Source: Hymenobacter negativus
GTDB taxonomy: Bacteria > Bacteroidota > Bacteroidia > Cytophagales > Hymenobacteraceae
DNA: 64,000 bases
Assembly: GCF_017571495.1 (NCBI RefSeq)
Contig: NZ_JAGETZ010000013.1
Location: 62,001 to 126,000 of the forward strand
Reading direction: 5' to 3'
Position 1 is the first letter of the stretch. Every line of letters begins with the position of its first letter. Under the pieces are notes generated by a model that worked only from the letters and a program-made list of their open reading frames with translations, made no database searches and had not been told where the DNA came from. Positions 19,463-27,998 of this stretch are shown here, piece after piece. The position numbers and the translations under genes are program-made.

Positions 19463-21925
19463 ATGAAAACATTTTATTCAGCTGGGTTGAGCGCGGCCCT
19501 GCTACTCGGGGGCCTAAACAGTGTGCAAGCCCAAAGCCAGCGGCTATCCGGCCCTGGTGGCTATGCCCTGGGCACGGCGCAGGCGTTGGTGCAACAGCTC
19601 GAAAACCAAGTAGCTACCGGTGCCGCCCGGCGCACTACACCTACCGTAACGCTGCGTGTAGCGGCTAGTCAGGCGTTTACCGGCCAGGTCAATTACCGTG
19701 AAGATTTAACCAAAACGGGCGAGTATGTAGTGGGCGAAATCCAGGGCGTGCCCGGGTCTTCGTTCCTGCTTCGCATCGAAGACAAAACGGTGGAAGGCAA
19801 CATTATCCTGCGCAAAACCCGGCAGGCCTACCGCTACTCGGCCGATGGCCAGGGCAACGTTTCCGTGCAGCCCGTGGACATTGATAAGGTGGTGTGCGTG
19901 GACTACAACAAGCCGGTGGGCTACCAGAGTCCGGTGCAGGCCACCAACGGTGCTGCCCGTGCTGCTGTGGTGTCGCTCCAGAGCTTTCCCGGCGCCCGCG
20001 GCTGCGTAATGCTCGACTGCGACGGATATAGCTTACCCGCCGGCACCGGTTGGAACAACGGCAATGCCTACAATGCAGCCTCGCCAAACATGACCGATGC
20101 CAATGTGCAGGCCATGTGGGAGTTGGTAAGCGAGGATTTTCGCCCGTTCAGCATCAACGTGACCACCGATGAGAACGTATTCAATACCTACCCCAAAAAC
20201 ATGCGCATGCGTTGCGTGATATCACCGGGTAGCGGCAGTACCATTGCGCCGGGTGCCGGCGGGGTAGCCTATGTCACGTCCTTCAAAACCAACGATGACA
20301 CGCCTTGCTGGGTGTTCATGTCAGACCCGAAATCGGGTGGGGAGGCGGCTTCGCACGAAGTGGGCCATACGCTGGGCCTGAGCCACGACGGCCGCATCAG
20401 CCCCAACGAGGGCTATTACACCGGCCAGGATAATGCCGGTGCCTGGGCACCCATCATGGGGGCGGGCTACTACAAACCCGTTACGCACTGGAGCCGGGGT
20501 GAGTATAATTCGGCTAATAATCAGCAAGATGACTTAGCTATTATGTCGGGGACGACCTACAACGTGGGTTACCGCAACGACGACCACAGCAATAGTACTG
20601 CCGGTGCTACCGCGCTGGGCCGCAACGGTACCAGCCTGTCGGGTGGCGGCATTATTGAGCGCACTTCCGACCAGGATTATTTCACCTTCAGCACCGGCGG
20701 CGGGACCGTAAGCCTGAACGTAAACACCGTGAGCCGCTACGGCGACCTCGACATTGTGGCGCGCCTTTTCAATAGCAGCGGCGGGCAAATTGGCACCTAC
20801 GATACTGCGGGTGGTGGCAACCTCAACGTCTCGTTCAGCGTGAGCCTGGGCGCGGGCACCTACTACCTCCAGATTGACGGCACCAGTTCCGGCAATCCGG
20901 CCACGGATGGCTATTCTGATTACGGCTCGTTGGGTACGTTCAATATTTCGGGCACTGCGCCCGCACCGTCTAGTGGCGTGGCCACCGTGTATAAGGACTG
21001 CAACTACGCCGGCACGGCCGTAGGCCTGCCCGTGGGCGACTACAATCTGGCAGCGCTACAGGCTCGGGGCATTCTCAACGACGACATCTCCTCACTAACT
21101 GTGAACGGTGGCTACCAAGTGGTTGTGTATGAGAACGACAACTTTACTGGAAACACGCTTACCGTTACGGCCAGCAATAGCTGCTTAGTGAACAATCCGC
21201 TCGGGACAGGCAATTGGAACGACAAAGCCACTTCACTGCGGGTGCAAACGGCCTCGGCCGCTTTCAGCCAGCAGCTGGAAGCTGAAGCAGCCAACGTGAA
21301 CAACGGTATGACGGTGGAAGCCTGCTCGGATACGGGCGGCGGGCAGGACATGGGCTTCGTCGATGCCGGCGACTACCTGGTCTGGAACGCCATCAGTTTC
21401 CCCACCACCGGCACCTATACCATCGAGTACCGCGTAGCCAGCGAGTCCAGCGGCGGCACCATTTCGGCGGATTTGAACGCGGGCGCCATTCAGCTGGGCA
21501 ATACGAACATCCCGGCCACTGGCGGCTGGCAGACCTGGACCACCGTCTCGAAAACCGTTACGGTAAATGCCGGGACTTACAACTTCGGCATCTACGCTCA
21601 GACCAGCGGCTACAACCTCAACTGGGTCCGCATCACCAAGCAGGGCGCTGCCCGTGTGGCTTCCGCAGCCGAAGCAGCTGATGCGGCGCCTGTTGCCAGC
21701 GCCATCGAACTCTACCCAAACCCCGTTGTGGACCAGTTGCTGCTGCGCTCGGCACAAGAGTTGTCGGGCAGTCCGTTTCAGATTATAGACCACTGGGGCC
21801 GGACCGTAGCTAATGGCACCGTCAGCTCCAATGGTGTAAATGTTTCGGCGCTGAAACCTGGCATCTACACCATTCGGGTAACTACCGAAGGCAACATCCA
21901 GACCATGAAACGCTTCATTAAATAA
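19463..21925 (+). CDS. Secreted zinc metalloprotease with PPC, crystallin-like, CBM6 and type IX sorting domains
   Basis: 820 residues. The signal peptide is 1-23. The metalloprotease domain has HEVGHTLGLSHDG, giving His298, Glu299, His302 and His308 of the metzincin HExxHxxGxxH site. Next come a pre-peptidase C-terminal (PPC) beta domain (about 400-498), a beta/gamma-crystallin-like unit (about 505-595: YKDCNYAG, VVVYENDNFTG), a CBM6 (about 603-729) and a type A CTD (LYPNPVVDQ near 750, LKPGIYTI). The CBM6 suggests the protease is targeted to a polysaccharide, probably the same one as the GH16 enzyme. It is separated from that gene by a terminator, so it is probably expressed on its own. Confidence 0.92.
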   Translation: MKTFYSAGLSAALLLGGLNSVQAQSQRLSGPGGYALGTAQALVQQLENQVATGAARRTTPTVTLRVAASQAFTGQVNYREDLTKTGEYVVGEIQGVPGSSFLLRIEDKTVEGNIILRKTRQAYRYSADGQGNVSVQPVDIDKVVCVDYNKPVGYQSPVQATNGAARAAVVSLQSFPGARGCVMLDCDGYSLPAGTGWNNGNAYNAASPNMTDANVQAMWELVSEDFRPFSINVTTDENVFNTYPKNMRMRCVISPGSGSTIAPGAGGVAYVTSFKTNDDTPCWVFMSDPKSGGEAASHEVGHTLGLSHDGRISPNEGYYTGQDNAGAWAPIMGAGYYKPVTHWSRGEYNSANNQQDDLAIMSGTTYNVGYRNDDHSNSTAGATALGRNGTSLSGGGIIERTSDQDYFTFSTGGGTVSLNVNTVSRYGDLDIVARLFNSSGGQIGTYDTAGGGNLNVSFSVSLGAGTYYLQIDGTSSGNPATDGYSDYGSLGTFNISGTAPAPSSGVATVYKDCNYAGTAVGLPVGDYNLAALQARGILNDDISSLTVNGGYQVVVYENDNFTGNTLTVTASNSCLVNNPLGTGNWNDKATSLRVQTASAAFSQQLEAEAANVNNGMTVEACSDTGGGQDMGFVDAGDYLVWNAISFPTTGTYTIEYRVASESSGGTISADLNAGAIQLGNTNIPATGGWQTWTTVSKTVTVNAGTYNFGIYAQTSGYNLNWVRITKQGAARVASAAEAADAAPVASAIELYPNPVVDQLLLRSAQELSGSPFQIIDHWGRTVANGTVSSNGVNVSALKPGIYTIRVTTEGNIQTMKRFIK

Positions 21926-21954
21926 TGGCCGAGTAAGGCCAAAATTGCCCAGGT

Positions 21955-22026
21955 GGCCCAGCTTATTTTTCAGGAGTTGAAAGTCAGTGAAATACTGATT
22001 TTAGCCCTTGAATAGTAAGCTGGGCC
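21955..22026. repeat. 72-bp element with perfect 11-bp terminal inverted repeats
   Basis: GGCCCAGCTTA (21955-21965) pairs exactly with TAAGCTGGGCC (22016-22026). A second small inverted repeat (TCAGT...ACTGA) lies inside. It follows the metalloprotease gene and ends 34 bases before the GTG of the glycosyltransferase gene. It could be a terminator or a short miniature element. Confidence 0.55.
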
Positions 22027-22060
22027 TTATCCTTTAGGCCAGAGCGGCGTAAACTGGGCC

Positions 22061-23368
22061 GTGAACCACGCTACTCCCGCCCGTTTCCTGGCCGCCCACG
22101 AGGCCACCGATACCACCCTGATTTCTCCATCCGCTTCGGCATTGACGGAATCACCAAGCCGGGGCCGTTATGCCTCGTTGTTGCATCAGCAGCTGCCACC
22201 ACCGCGCCCCGAGCTGCTGGTCAGCGTCATCATCCCGGCCAAGAATGAGGTGTCCGCGCTACCAGCTACGCTGGCTGCCCTGGCTGCTCAAACCACTTTA
22301 GCTGGCCGGCTGCTGCTCAGTAGCAGTTTCGAGGTCATTGTTCTCGCCAACAATTGCACCGACTACACCGCCGCCGTGGTGCGCCAGCAGGCCCAGCGGT
22401 TTCCGCAGCTTGTGCTACACGTAGCCGAATTGTGCCTGCCTGCCGCCAAAGCCCATGTGGGCCGGGCGCGCCGCCTGCTCATGGACGAAGCCTGCGCCCG
22501 ATTGGAGCGGGTGGGCCGCCCCGCTGGCATCATCGCCAGCACCGATGCCGACACCTGCGTAGCGCCGACCTGGCTAGCGGCCATCCAAGCCGAAATTCTG
22601 GCCGGAGCTGATGCCGTGGGTGGCCGTATCCTCACCGAAATGACGGGTCGTGCCTTGCAGCCCCTGCGCCGCATTCAAGCGCGTGACGCCGCCTACCGCC
22701 AGCTCTGCGCCCGCCTCGAAGACCTTATTGACCCCACGCCTATTGACCCCTGGCCGCGGCACCATCAGCATTTCGGGGCCAGCCTGGCCCTCACGGCCCG
22801 AGCCTACCGTCAGGTGGGTGGCCTGCCCGAAGTTCGTTTTTTGGAAGATGAAGCCTTGTGCCAGGCCCTGATACGCCACGATTTGGGTTTGCGCCACAGT
22901 CCGGAAGTGCAGGTGCTCACCTCTGCCCGCCGCGATGGCCGGGTGGAAGTAGGCCTCTCGTGGCAGCTGCGCGAGTGGCTGCACATGAGCCAGCAGCAGC
23001 GCGAGCCGCAAGTCGCCAATCCCAGCCAGTTGGCAGCAGTCTGGCAACTGCGCCGACAGCTGCGCGCTTACTGGGCCAGCCAGTCAGAGCTTCAATCCAA
23101 CCTGCTGGCTGCCCAGTTGGAGCTGCCCGCCGGGGTGCTGCTGGCCCGTATGCGCCGGGCCACTACGTTTGGAAGGCTGTGGGATTGGCTGGTGAAAAAA
23201 GGTCATGTCCCAGCGGTTAGCATCATGCCTTTATCACTGGCCCTGCGGGAATTGCCGGAACTCATTAAACAGTACGAAAAGCAGGGCAGGCCGAAAGAAG
23301 TAGCCATTGGCCTGTCAGCTAGCGCTTTTCCAGCAAGTCGAGCCGATAGGTGGCGTGCCGTTGCGTAG
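22061..23368 (+). CDS. Glycosyltransferase family 2
   Basis: 435 residues from a GTG codon. The GT-A fold is clear: VSVIIPAKNEVSALPATLAAL is the nucleotide-binding start, followed by VLANNCTDYT and the metal-binding ASTDADTCVAPTWL (DxD). After it, GGRILTEM and FLEDEALCQALI fit the acceptor side. No transmembrane segments are evident, so it is cytoplasmic or peripheral. Its last 50 bases overlap the end of the convergent methyltransferase gene. Together with the deacetylase, methyltransferase and acyl-CoA dehydrogenase on the other strand it probably belongs to a glycan- or glycolipid-modifying pathway; donor and acceptor are unknown. Confidence 0.88.
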   Translation: MNHATPARFLAAHEATDTTLISPSASALTESPSRGRYASLLHQQLPPPRPELLVSVIIPAKNEVSALPATLAALAAQTTLAGRLLLSSSFEVIVLANNCTDYTAAVVRQQAQRFPQLVLHVAELCLPAAKAHVGRARRLLMDEACARLERVGRPAGIIASTDADTCVAPTWLAAIQAEILAGADAVGGRILTEMTGRALQPLRRIQARDAAYRQLCARLEDLIDPTPIDPWPRHHQHFGASLALTARAYRQVGGLPEVRFLEDEALCQALIRHDLGLRHSPEVQVLTSARRDGRVEVGLSWQLREWLHMSQQQREPQVANPSQLAAVWQLRRQLRAYWASQSELQSNLLAAQLELPAGVLLARMRRATTFGRLWDWLVKKGHVPAVSIMPLSLALRELPELIKQYEKQGRPKEVAIGLSASAFPASRADRWRAVA

Positions 23369-23915
23369 CGAGGTGCCGCAGGGGACCATCAGCAGCAGCT
23401 TTGGCTAGGAAAAACTCGTGCACTTCGTCGCCGGTCAGGGGGTAATCATGGACTGGCGGCGTCCAGTGCACCAGCAATAACTGGCCGTCAGGCGTCAGGC
23501 TGTTCAAGATTTGTTCGGTAGCACGGGCCAGGTCAATTGGCGACCAGTAATACCCCACTTCAGAAACCAGCACCAAATCGAACTGCTGGGCCGGAAATTC
23601 TTCTGGCACACGCAGTAGCTTGATGTCTACCTGGGGCAGTTCCGCGCATCGGGCCCGCGCCTGCGCCAGTGCGGCTTCGCTTACATCCACCGCTAGCAAG
23701 TGGTCGCACCGTGGTGCCAGTTGCGCCGTGAGCACGCCGAGCGAGCAGCCAATCTCGAATGCTTGGGCGTAGTGCGGCCGTGGCAATGCTGCCAACGTAG
23801 CCGCGTATTTTTCCCGCTCGTAGGGGCTGGTTTCAAAATCCCACGGGTCGCGGTTGGCCTGATAAACGTGGTCAAAATATTCCGGCGGGAGGGAGTTGGG
23901 CTGGTTCTCGTTCAT
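23319..23915 (-). CDS. NodS-like class I SAM-dependent methyltransferase
   Basis: 198 residues. The N-terminal YFDHVYQANRDPWDFETSPYEREKY resembles the NodS family, whose founding member N-methylates the deacetylated glucosamine of Nod factors. SAM motif I is FEIGCSLGVLTAQLAP and motif II LLAVDVSEAAL; LVLVSEVGYYW is the post-II strand. It starts four bases inside the end of the PIG-L gene (ATGA-type overlap), so the two are translationally coupled. The acceptor is not known; a deacetylated amino sugar would be consistent with the neighbours. Confidence 0.87.
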   Translation of the reverse strand: MNENQPNSLPPEYFDHVYQANRDPWDFETSPYEREKYAATLAALPRPHYAQAFEIGCSLGVLTAQLAPRCDHLLAVDVSEAALAQARARCAELPQVDIKLLRVPEEFPAQQFDLVLVSEVGYYWSPIDLARATEQILNSLTPDGQLLLVHWTPPVHDYPLTGDEVHEFFLAKAAADGPLRHLATQRHATYRLDLLEKR

Positions 23916-24682
23916 AAATCAGCGGCTTCAAAAAAGACTTCATACGGCCCAGCGAAGTGCGCGAGCATTTCTTCTGACAACAGAAAGCCGCTCGGGTCAT
24001 CGGTGAAAACGCCGGGCGCCACCTGCGAGCGGTGCGCCGCAATGGCCCGTTGCTTCTGTGCCGCTACGGCACTTACATCCACGCGGAATCCACGCACACC
24101 ATCCGTTGGTGTGGGCAAGTCTGCGGGGGCGGCCCGTTCCCAAGCCCATACCACATACTCCAGGCGGCGCGGTGGCTGCGTCATTTCTAGTAAAGCTGCC
24201 GCTACCAGCTGGCTGGTCGCGCGATGGTCGGGGTGAGGGTCGCGCCGCCAGGGCACCAGCACGGTAGCTGCCTGATGCCGTTCCAGAAACCGACGAAGCT
24301 GAGCCACCGCTTCCAGAAAGCCGGGCTCCTGGGCCTGGCCGGGTACCCGGCCATCGGGAAGGCCTAATAGCAGCGGCTCGGTTTGGTCGGCACCAAGAAT
24401 AGTGAGCGCATGCCGGAACTCACCCGTTCGCACCGCCTGCCGTGCCGGCGTTGAAAAAAGCACAGATTTGGGGTGTGACATGCTCCCGTCGCTCACCAAA
24501 ACTGCCGCCACTGGCTGGCCTACCTGGTGGAGCAGCGCCAGCAGCCCGCCGCACCCCAGCGCCTCATCATCGGGGTGGGGGGCAATGACGACGGTAGCGC
24601 CCAAAGCTGCGGCAAAGATGGATGGCCGCAGTGGGTAATCGGCAAAAGGCAGGGTTGTGTCAGGCAAAGTAGAAAGGGGCAA
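23912..24682 (-). CDS. PIG-L / LmbE-family deacetylase
   Basis: 256 residues. The zinc site of PIG-L enzymes is plain: IAPHPDDEALGCGG (His36, Asp38, Asp39), with the third ligand region in WRRDPHPDHRATSQLV. Family members remove acetyl from GlcNAc in GPI anchors, mycothiol, bacillithiol and antibiotics. The gene starts three bases after the acyl-CoA dehydrogenase stop and overlaps the methyltransferase by four bases. Fusions of PIG-L with SAM methyltransferases exist in other bacteria, which strengthens the link between these two neighbours. The substrate is unknown. Confidence 0.92.
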   Translation of the reverse strand: MPLSTLPDTTLPFADYPLRPSIFAAALGATVVIAPHPDDEALGCGGLLALLHQVGQPVAAVLVSDGSMSHPKSVLFSTPARQAVRTGEFRHALTILGADQTEPLLLGLPDGRVPGQAQEPGFLEAVAQLRRFLERHQAATVLVPWRRDPHPDHRATSQLVAAALLEMTQPPRRLEYVVWAWERAAPADLPTPTDGVRGFRVDVSAVAAQKQRAIAAHRSQVAPGVFTDDPSGFLLSEEMLAHFAGPYEVFFEAADL

Positions 24683-24685
24683 AAG

Positions 24686-25894
24686 TTAGAAATTCTTGCC
24701 GTCGAGTACGAAGCGGCCCACGTCGGCCAGGGCGCCGTCGGGTGCCGGCTGACGCAGGTAGTGGGTCAGGTCGCGGTGCAGGCGCTCGAAGGGTAGGGGC
24801 TGGAGCAAGCCGCGGGCCCCCACGCAACGTTCGGCTAGCTGGAGCATATCGAGGCATATTTTTTCGATTGCCGTACGCATCATGTTGGTGTAAGCTACGG
24901 TAGCTTCGGCTCCTTCGGTAGTACCAGCGCCGACACGAGCGGCGTGTTCGGCAGCACCACGCACCCACTGCCGGCCACTTTCCAGCATGATGGCCATTTC
25001 GCCCAGCCGCTGGCGCTGGTAGGGGTCATCGGTGCGGCCGAGGGAGCGCAGAAAGTGGCGGGTTTCCTCAAAAACGGCTTCAGCACCACCTAGCTGCACA
25101 GCTGCAAACCGGATGGCCCCACCACTAAACGCTGGTTGCTGATAGTACGCGTTGGGGGAGCCAATAAGGTCTTCGGGCCCAATTTCCAGTCCCGTCAAAT
25201 CGGCTCGGAAGCTGGCCGTAGCCCGCATTCCCAACGGCCGCCAGAAGGAACGGTCCAGTACCGGTGGCTGCGCATCGGCTGGCAGTACAAACAGCTGCCA
25301 CCCCCGGCCTTCAGGCAGTGCCCCGGTGATAAGCGGCCGCGCCAGATGCCCCGCGCCGGAAGCAAAGGTTTTGGCCCCGCGCAGGCGATAGCGGCCATTT
25401 GGTAGGGCTTCCAGGTGCACGCCATCGGTTGGATTTTCCGTGTTCCAAACACCAAATAGCAGCCCGGCCCGGGCATCGGCCGCGTAGCGTGCTGCCTGGT
25501 CCGCGCTACCCAACTGCTGGATGAGCAGCAGCGCATTCAGGTGTCCCTCAAACACACGGCCCACCGACAAATTGCCACGCCCGATGTGCTGCAAAACCCG
25601 CAGCAGCGGCAGCGTAGCGGCTGGCGTATCAAGGCCAGCGCCACCCAGCCCGGCCGGCAGGGTAGCGGTGAGTAGCCCTGCCTCGTGCAGCCAATCAAAT
25701 TCCTGGGTCGGAAAGCCGCTCTCCACATCCGTTTCACCTGCTTCTGCGAACAGGCGTGGAGCTAGTTGAGCTGCGGCTGCTTCTGCCTGCGCAGGGGTAG
25801 TGGGCACAATTTGCAGCGGCACTGCATGGTTGGGCTCGGCGTGGACTGGGCTGGTTTCAGGCGAATGGAGCAGGGGCAGGAAATCAGCCGACAT
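24686..25894 (-). CDS. Acyl-CoA dehydrogenase family protein
   Basis: 402 residues with the acyl-CoA dehydrogenase layout: an N-terminal helical domain (LHEAGLLTATLPAGLGGAGL), a middle beta domain (GVWNTENPTDGV, YRLRGAKTFASGAGHL) and a C-terminal helical domain. It is FAD-dependent and would desaturate an acyl thioester or related substrate. It is divergent from typical fatty-acid oxidation enzymes, and I cannot place the catalytic glutamate confidently. As first gene of a tight three-gene operon with a PIG-L deacetylase and a NodS-like methyltransferase, it more likely serves a biosynthetic or tailoring role than beta-oxidation. Confidence 0.85.
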   Translation of the reverse strand: MSADFLPLLHSPETSPVHAEPNHAVPLQIVPTTPAQAEAAAAQLAPRLFAEAGETDVESGFPTQEFDWLHEAGLLTATLPAGLGGAGLDTPAATLPLLRVLQHIGRGNLSVGRVFEGHLNALLLIQQLGSADQAARYAADARAGLLFGVWNTENPTDGVHLEALPNGRYRLRGAKTFASGAGHLARPLITGALPEGRGWQLFVLPADAQPPVLDRSFWRPLGMRATASFRADLTGLEIGPEDLIGSPNAYYQQPAFSGGAIRFAAVQLGGAEAVFEETRHFLRSLGRTDDPYQRQRLGEMAIMLESGRQWVRGAAEHAARVGAGTTEGAEATVAYTNMMRTAIEKICLDMLQLAERCVGARGLLQPLPFERLHRDLTHYLRQPAPDGALADVGRFVLDGKNF

Positions 25895-26010
25895 ACCGGA
25901 ATTGGGAAAGGTGCAGGGGGAGCTAGCTATACTTCAGAAGGCGGTTCAGTGTTCATTTTTATTGATTTGCTGCCGGTTTTGGGTAGAATAAAAATTCAAC
26001 CATGTTTCTA

Positions 26011-26043
26011 TTGGGACCTCGCCAAACAGCAGGCGTACCTTTG
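26011..26043 (+). promoter_or_regulatory. Bacteroidetes-type promoter for purH
   Basis: TTG (26011-26013), 22 bases, TACCTTTG (26036-26043). The -7 box is a perfect match and lies 45 bases before the purH ATG. Confidence 0.65.
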
Positions 26044-26088
26044 CGGCGGCAATAGTGCTTCGTTTTTTCCTGCAAAAACTCAACTTTT

Positions 26089-27624
26089 ATGTCGTCTCGT
26101 CCCATTCGTGCTGCGTTGCTCTCCGTGTATCATAAAGACCGTCTCGCGCCGTTGGTGCAGGTATTGCGGCAGCACGGCGTGACGCTGTACTCCACCGGCG
26201 GCACCCAGAAATTTCTGGAAGATGAAGGCGCCGAAGTAACCGCCGTAGAAGACCTGACGGGCTTCCCCGAAGTGTTTGGTGGCCGCGTGAAAACCCTGCA
26301 CCCCAAGGTGTTCGGTGGGATTCTGCACCGCCGCCACGACGTGGCTGACCTGGCCGAGGCCGAGTACCACGCCATTCCACCCATCGACCTGGTAGTGGTC
26401 GACTTGTATCCTTTTGAAGAAACTGTCGCCAGCGGTGCTGAAGAGGCCGACGTCATCGAGAAAATAGACATTGGTGGCATCTCCCTGCTGCGCGCCGCTG
26501 CCAAAAACTACCGCGACGTGTTGGTGGTAAGCAGCCGCGACCAGTACGCCGCCGTGACCGAGCTACTGACCGCCAAAAACGGCGGCACCGATATCGAAGA
26601 CCGCCGCTACTACGCAGCCGCTGCCTTCGCTACCACCTCGCACTACGATACCGAAATTTTCAAGTACATGAGCCAGGGCACGGCCGTGGATGGTGGCGTC
26701 CTGCGCGTCAGTGCTCAGCCCGCCACACCACTGCGCTACGGCGAGAACCCCCATCAGGCCGGTACCTTCTACGGCGACCTCACGGCACTGTTCGACCAGC
26801 TCCATGGCAAGCAGCTGAGCTACAATAACCTGGTAGACGTGGACGCCGCCGTGGCCCTCATGGCCGAGTTCACCGACGGCGCGCCCGCCTGCGCTATCCT
26901 CAAGCACACCAATGCCTGCGGCGTAGCCCAGGCCAGCACCCTGCGCGACGCCTACGTGAATGCCCTGAGCTGCGACCCAACCTCTGCCTTTGGAGGCGTC
27001 ATCGTTGTGAACAAGGAAGTTGACGCGGCTACGGCGGCCGAGCTGAATCAACTGTTCTTCGAAGTGCTGATTGCGCCCGGCTTTGCTGCCGATGCGCTGC
27101 CTGTGCTCCAGAGCAAGAAAAACCGGATTCTGCTACTGCAAAAGCCAGTGGCGTTTCCGAAGAAGCAAATCAAAACCCTGCTCAACGGCATCATCGAGCA
27201 GGATGCCGACCGCCAGACCGAAACGGCCACTGATTTCCGCACCGTCACCCAATCGGCTCCTACTGCCGAGGAGACGGAGGCCCTCGTATTCGCCGCCAAA
27301 ATCTGCAAGCACACCAAGAGTAACACCATCGTGCTGGCCCGTGCCGGCCAGCTTCTGGCCTCCGGCGTTGGCCAGACCAGCCGCGTTGATGCCCTGCGCC
27401 AGGCCATTGAGAAGGCTGGCAGCTTCGGCTTCGACCTGCACGGTGCCGTAATGGCATCTGATGCTTTCTTCCCCTTCCCCGACTGCGTGGAAATTGCTGG
27501 TGCCGCCGGCATCCGCGCCGTGGTACAGCCCGGCGGCTCCATCAAAGACGGCGACAGCATCAAAGCCTGTGACGACCTGGGCATGGCAATGGTGCTGACG
27601 GGGGTGCGGCACTTCAAGCACTAA
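26089..27624 (+). CDS. purH: Bifunctional AICAR transformylase / IMP cyclohydrolase
   Basis: 511 residues, the usual length for PurH. It carries out the last two steps of IMP synthesis in the cytoplasm. The N-terminal cyclohydrolase (MGS-like) domain shows LLSVYHKD, LYSTGGTQKFL and GGRVKTLHPKVFGGIL; the transformylase domain shows RYGENPHQ, AILKHTNACGVA and the end FFPFPDCVEIAGAAGIRAVVQPGGSIKD. Monocistronic with its own promoter; the acyl-CoA dehydrogenase operon is divergent. Confidence 0.98.
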   Translation: MSSRPIRAALLSVYHKDRLAPLVQVLRQHGVTLYSTGGTQKFLEDEGAEVTAVEDLTGFPEVFGGRVKTLHPKVFGGILHRRHDVADLAEAEYHAIPPIDLVVVDLYPFEETVASGAEEADVIEKIDIGGISLLRAAAKNYRDVLVVSSRDQYAAVTELLTAKNGGTDIEDRRYYAAAAFATTSHYDTEIFKYMSQGTAVDGGVLRVSAQPATPLRYGENPHQAGTFYGDLTALFDQLHGKQLSYNNLVDVDAAVALMAEFTDGAPACAILKHTNACGVAQASTLRDAYVNALSCDPTSAFGGVIVVNKEVDAATAAELNQLFFEVLIAPGFAADALPVLQSKKNRILLLQKPVAFPKKQIKTLLNGIIEQDADRQTETATDFRTVTQSAPTAEETEALVFAAKICKHTKSNTIVLARAGQLLASGVGQTSRVDALRQAIEKAGSFGFDLHGAVMASDAFFPFPDCVEIAGAAGIRAVVQPGGSIKDGDSIKACDDLGMAMVLTGVRHFKH

Positions 27625-27784
27625 GCATTCCTTCAGTATAACAAGAGGTTATCTCGTCATCAATAACCTTAACTACCTCAAGTTGCAGACTAGCTACTTA
27701 GCAGCGGCTGGTTTGTAGAAATGAGTGGCTAAGGAAAAAGGCCGCTTAGCGGTGACAGAGCAACTTGGGATAATTAAAAATACC

Positions 27785-27816
27785 CAAGCCCCGGTGCTGT
27801 ACAGTGCCGGGGCTTG
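27785..27816 (+). terminator. Hairpin between purH and mreB
   Basis: Perfect 10-bp arms, CAAGCCCCGG/CCGGGGCTTG, enclose a 12-base loop. Only a weak T-rich stretch (TTGCGTT) follows on the forward strand. It probably ends the purH transcript; nothing else is recognisable in the 374-base gap apart from the mreB promoter. Confidence 0.55.
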
Positions 27817-27936
27817 TTGCGTTAGAAAGGATATGGTTTTAATAAGGACGGATTGCTTCGGCTTTATCCCGCAATGACACGCCGGTATTTCCACAAATGC
27901 CATAACTCCGTGCACAAAGCCCGCACAAACCTTCCG

Positions 27937-27944
27937 TACCTTTG
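27937..27944 (+). promoter_or_regulatory. -7 promoter element of mreB
   Basis: TACCTTTG, an exact TAnnTTTG match identical to the purH box, lies 54 bases before the mreB ATG. No good -33 TTG is seen at the usual distance. Confidence 0.5.
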
Positions 27945-27998
27945 CGCATTATTCTGCCCGGCCCTAAAACCGGGCTCCGCCTTATCGCCGCTAACTCA

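Noticed and set aside
27942..27998. Upstream extension of mreB from a TTG codon
   Set aside because: The codon lies within the -7 promoter box, and the added residues do not match MreB. ATG 27999 gives the family N-terminus.
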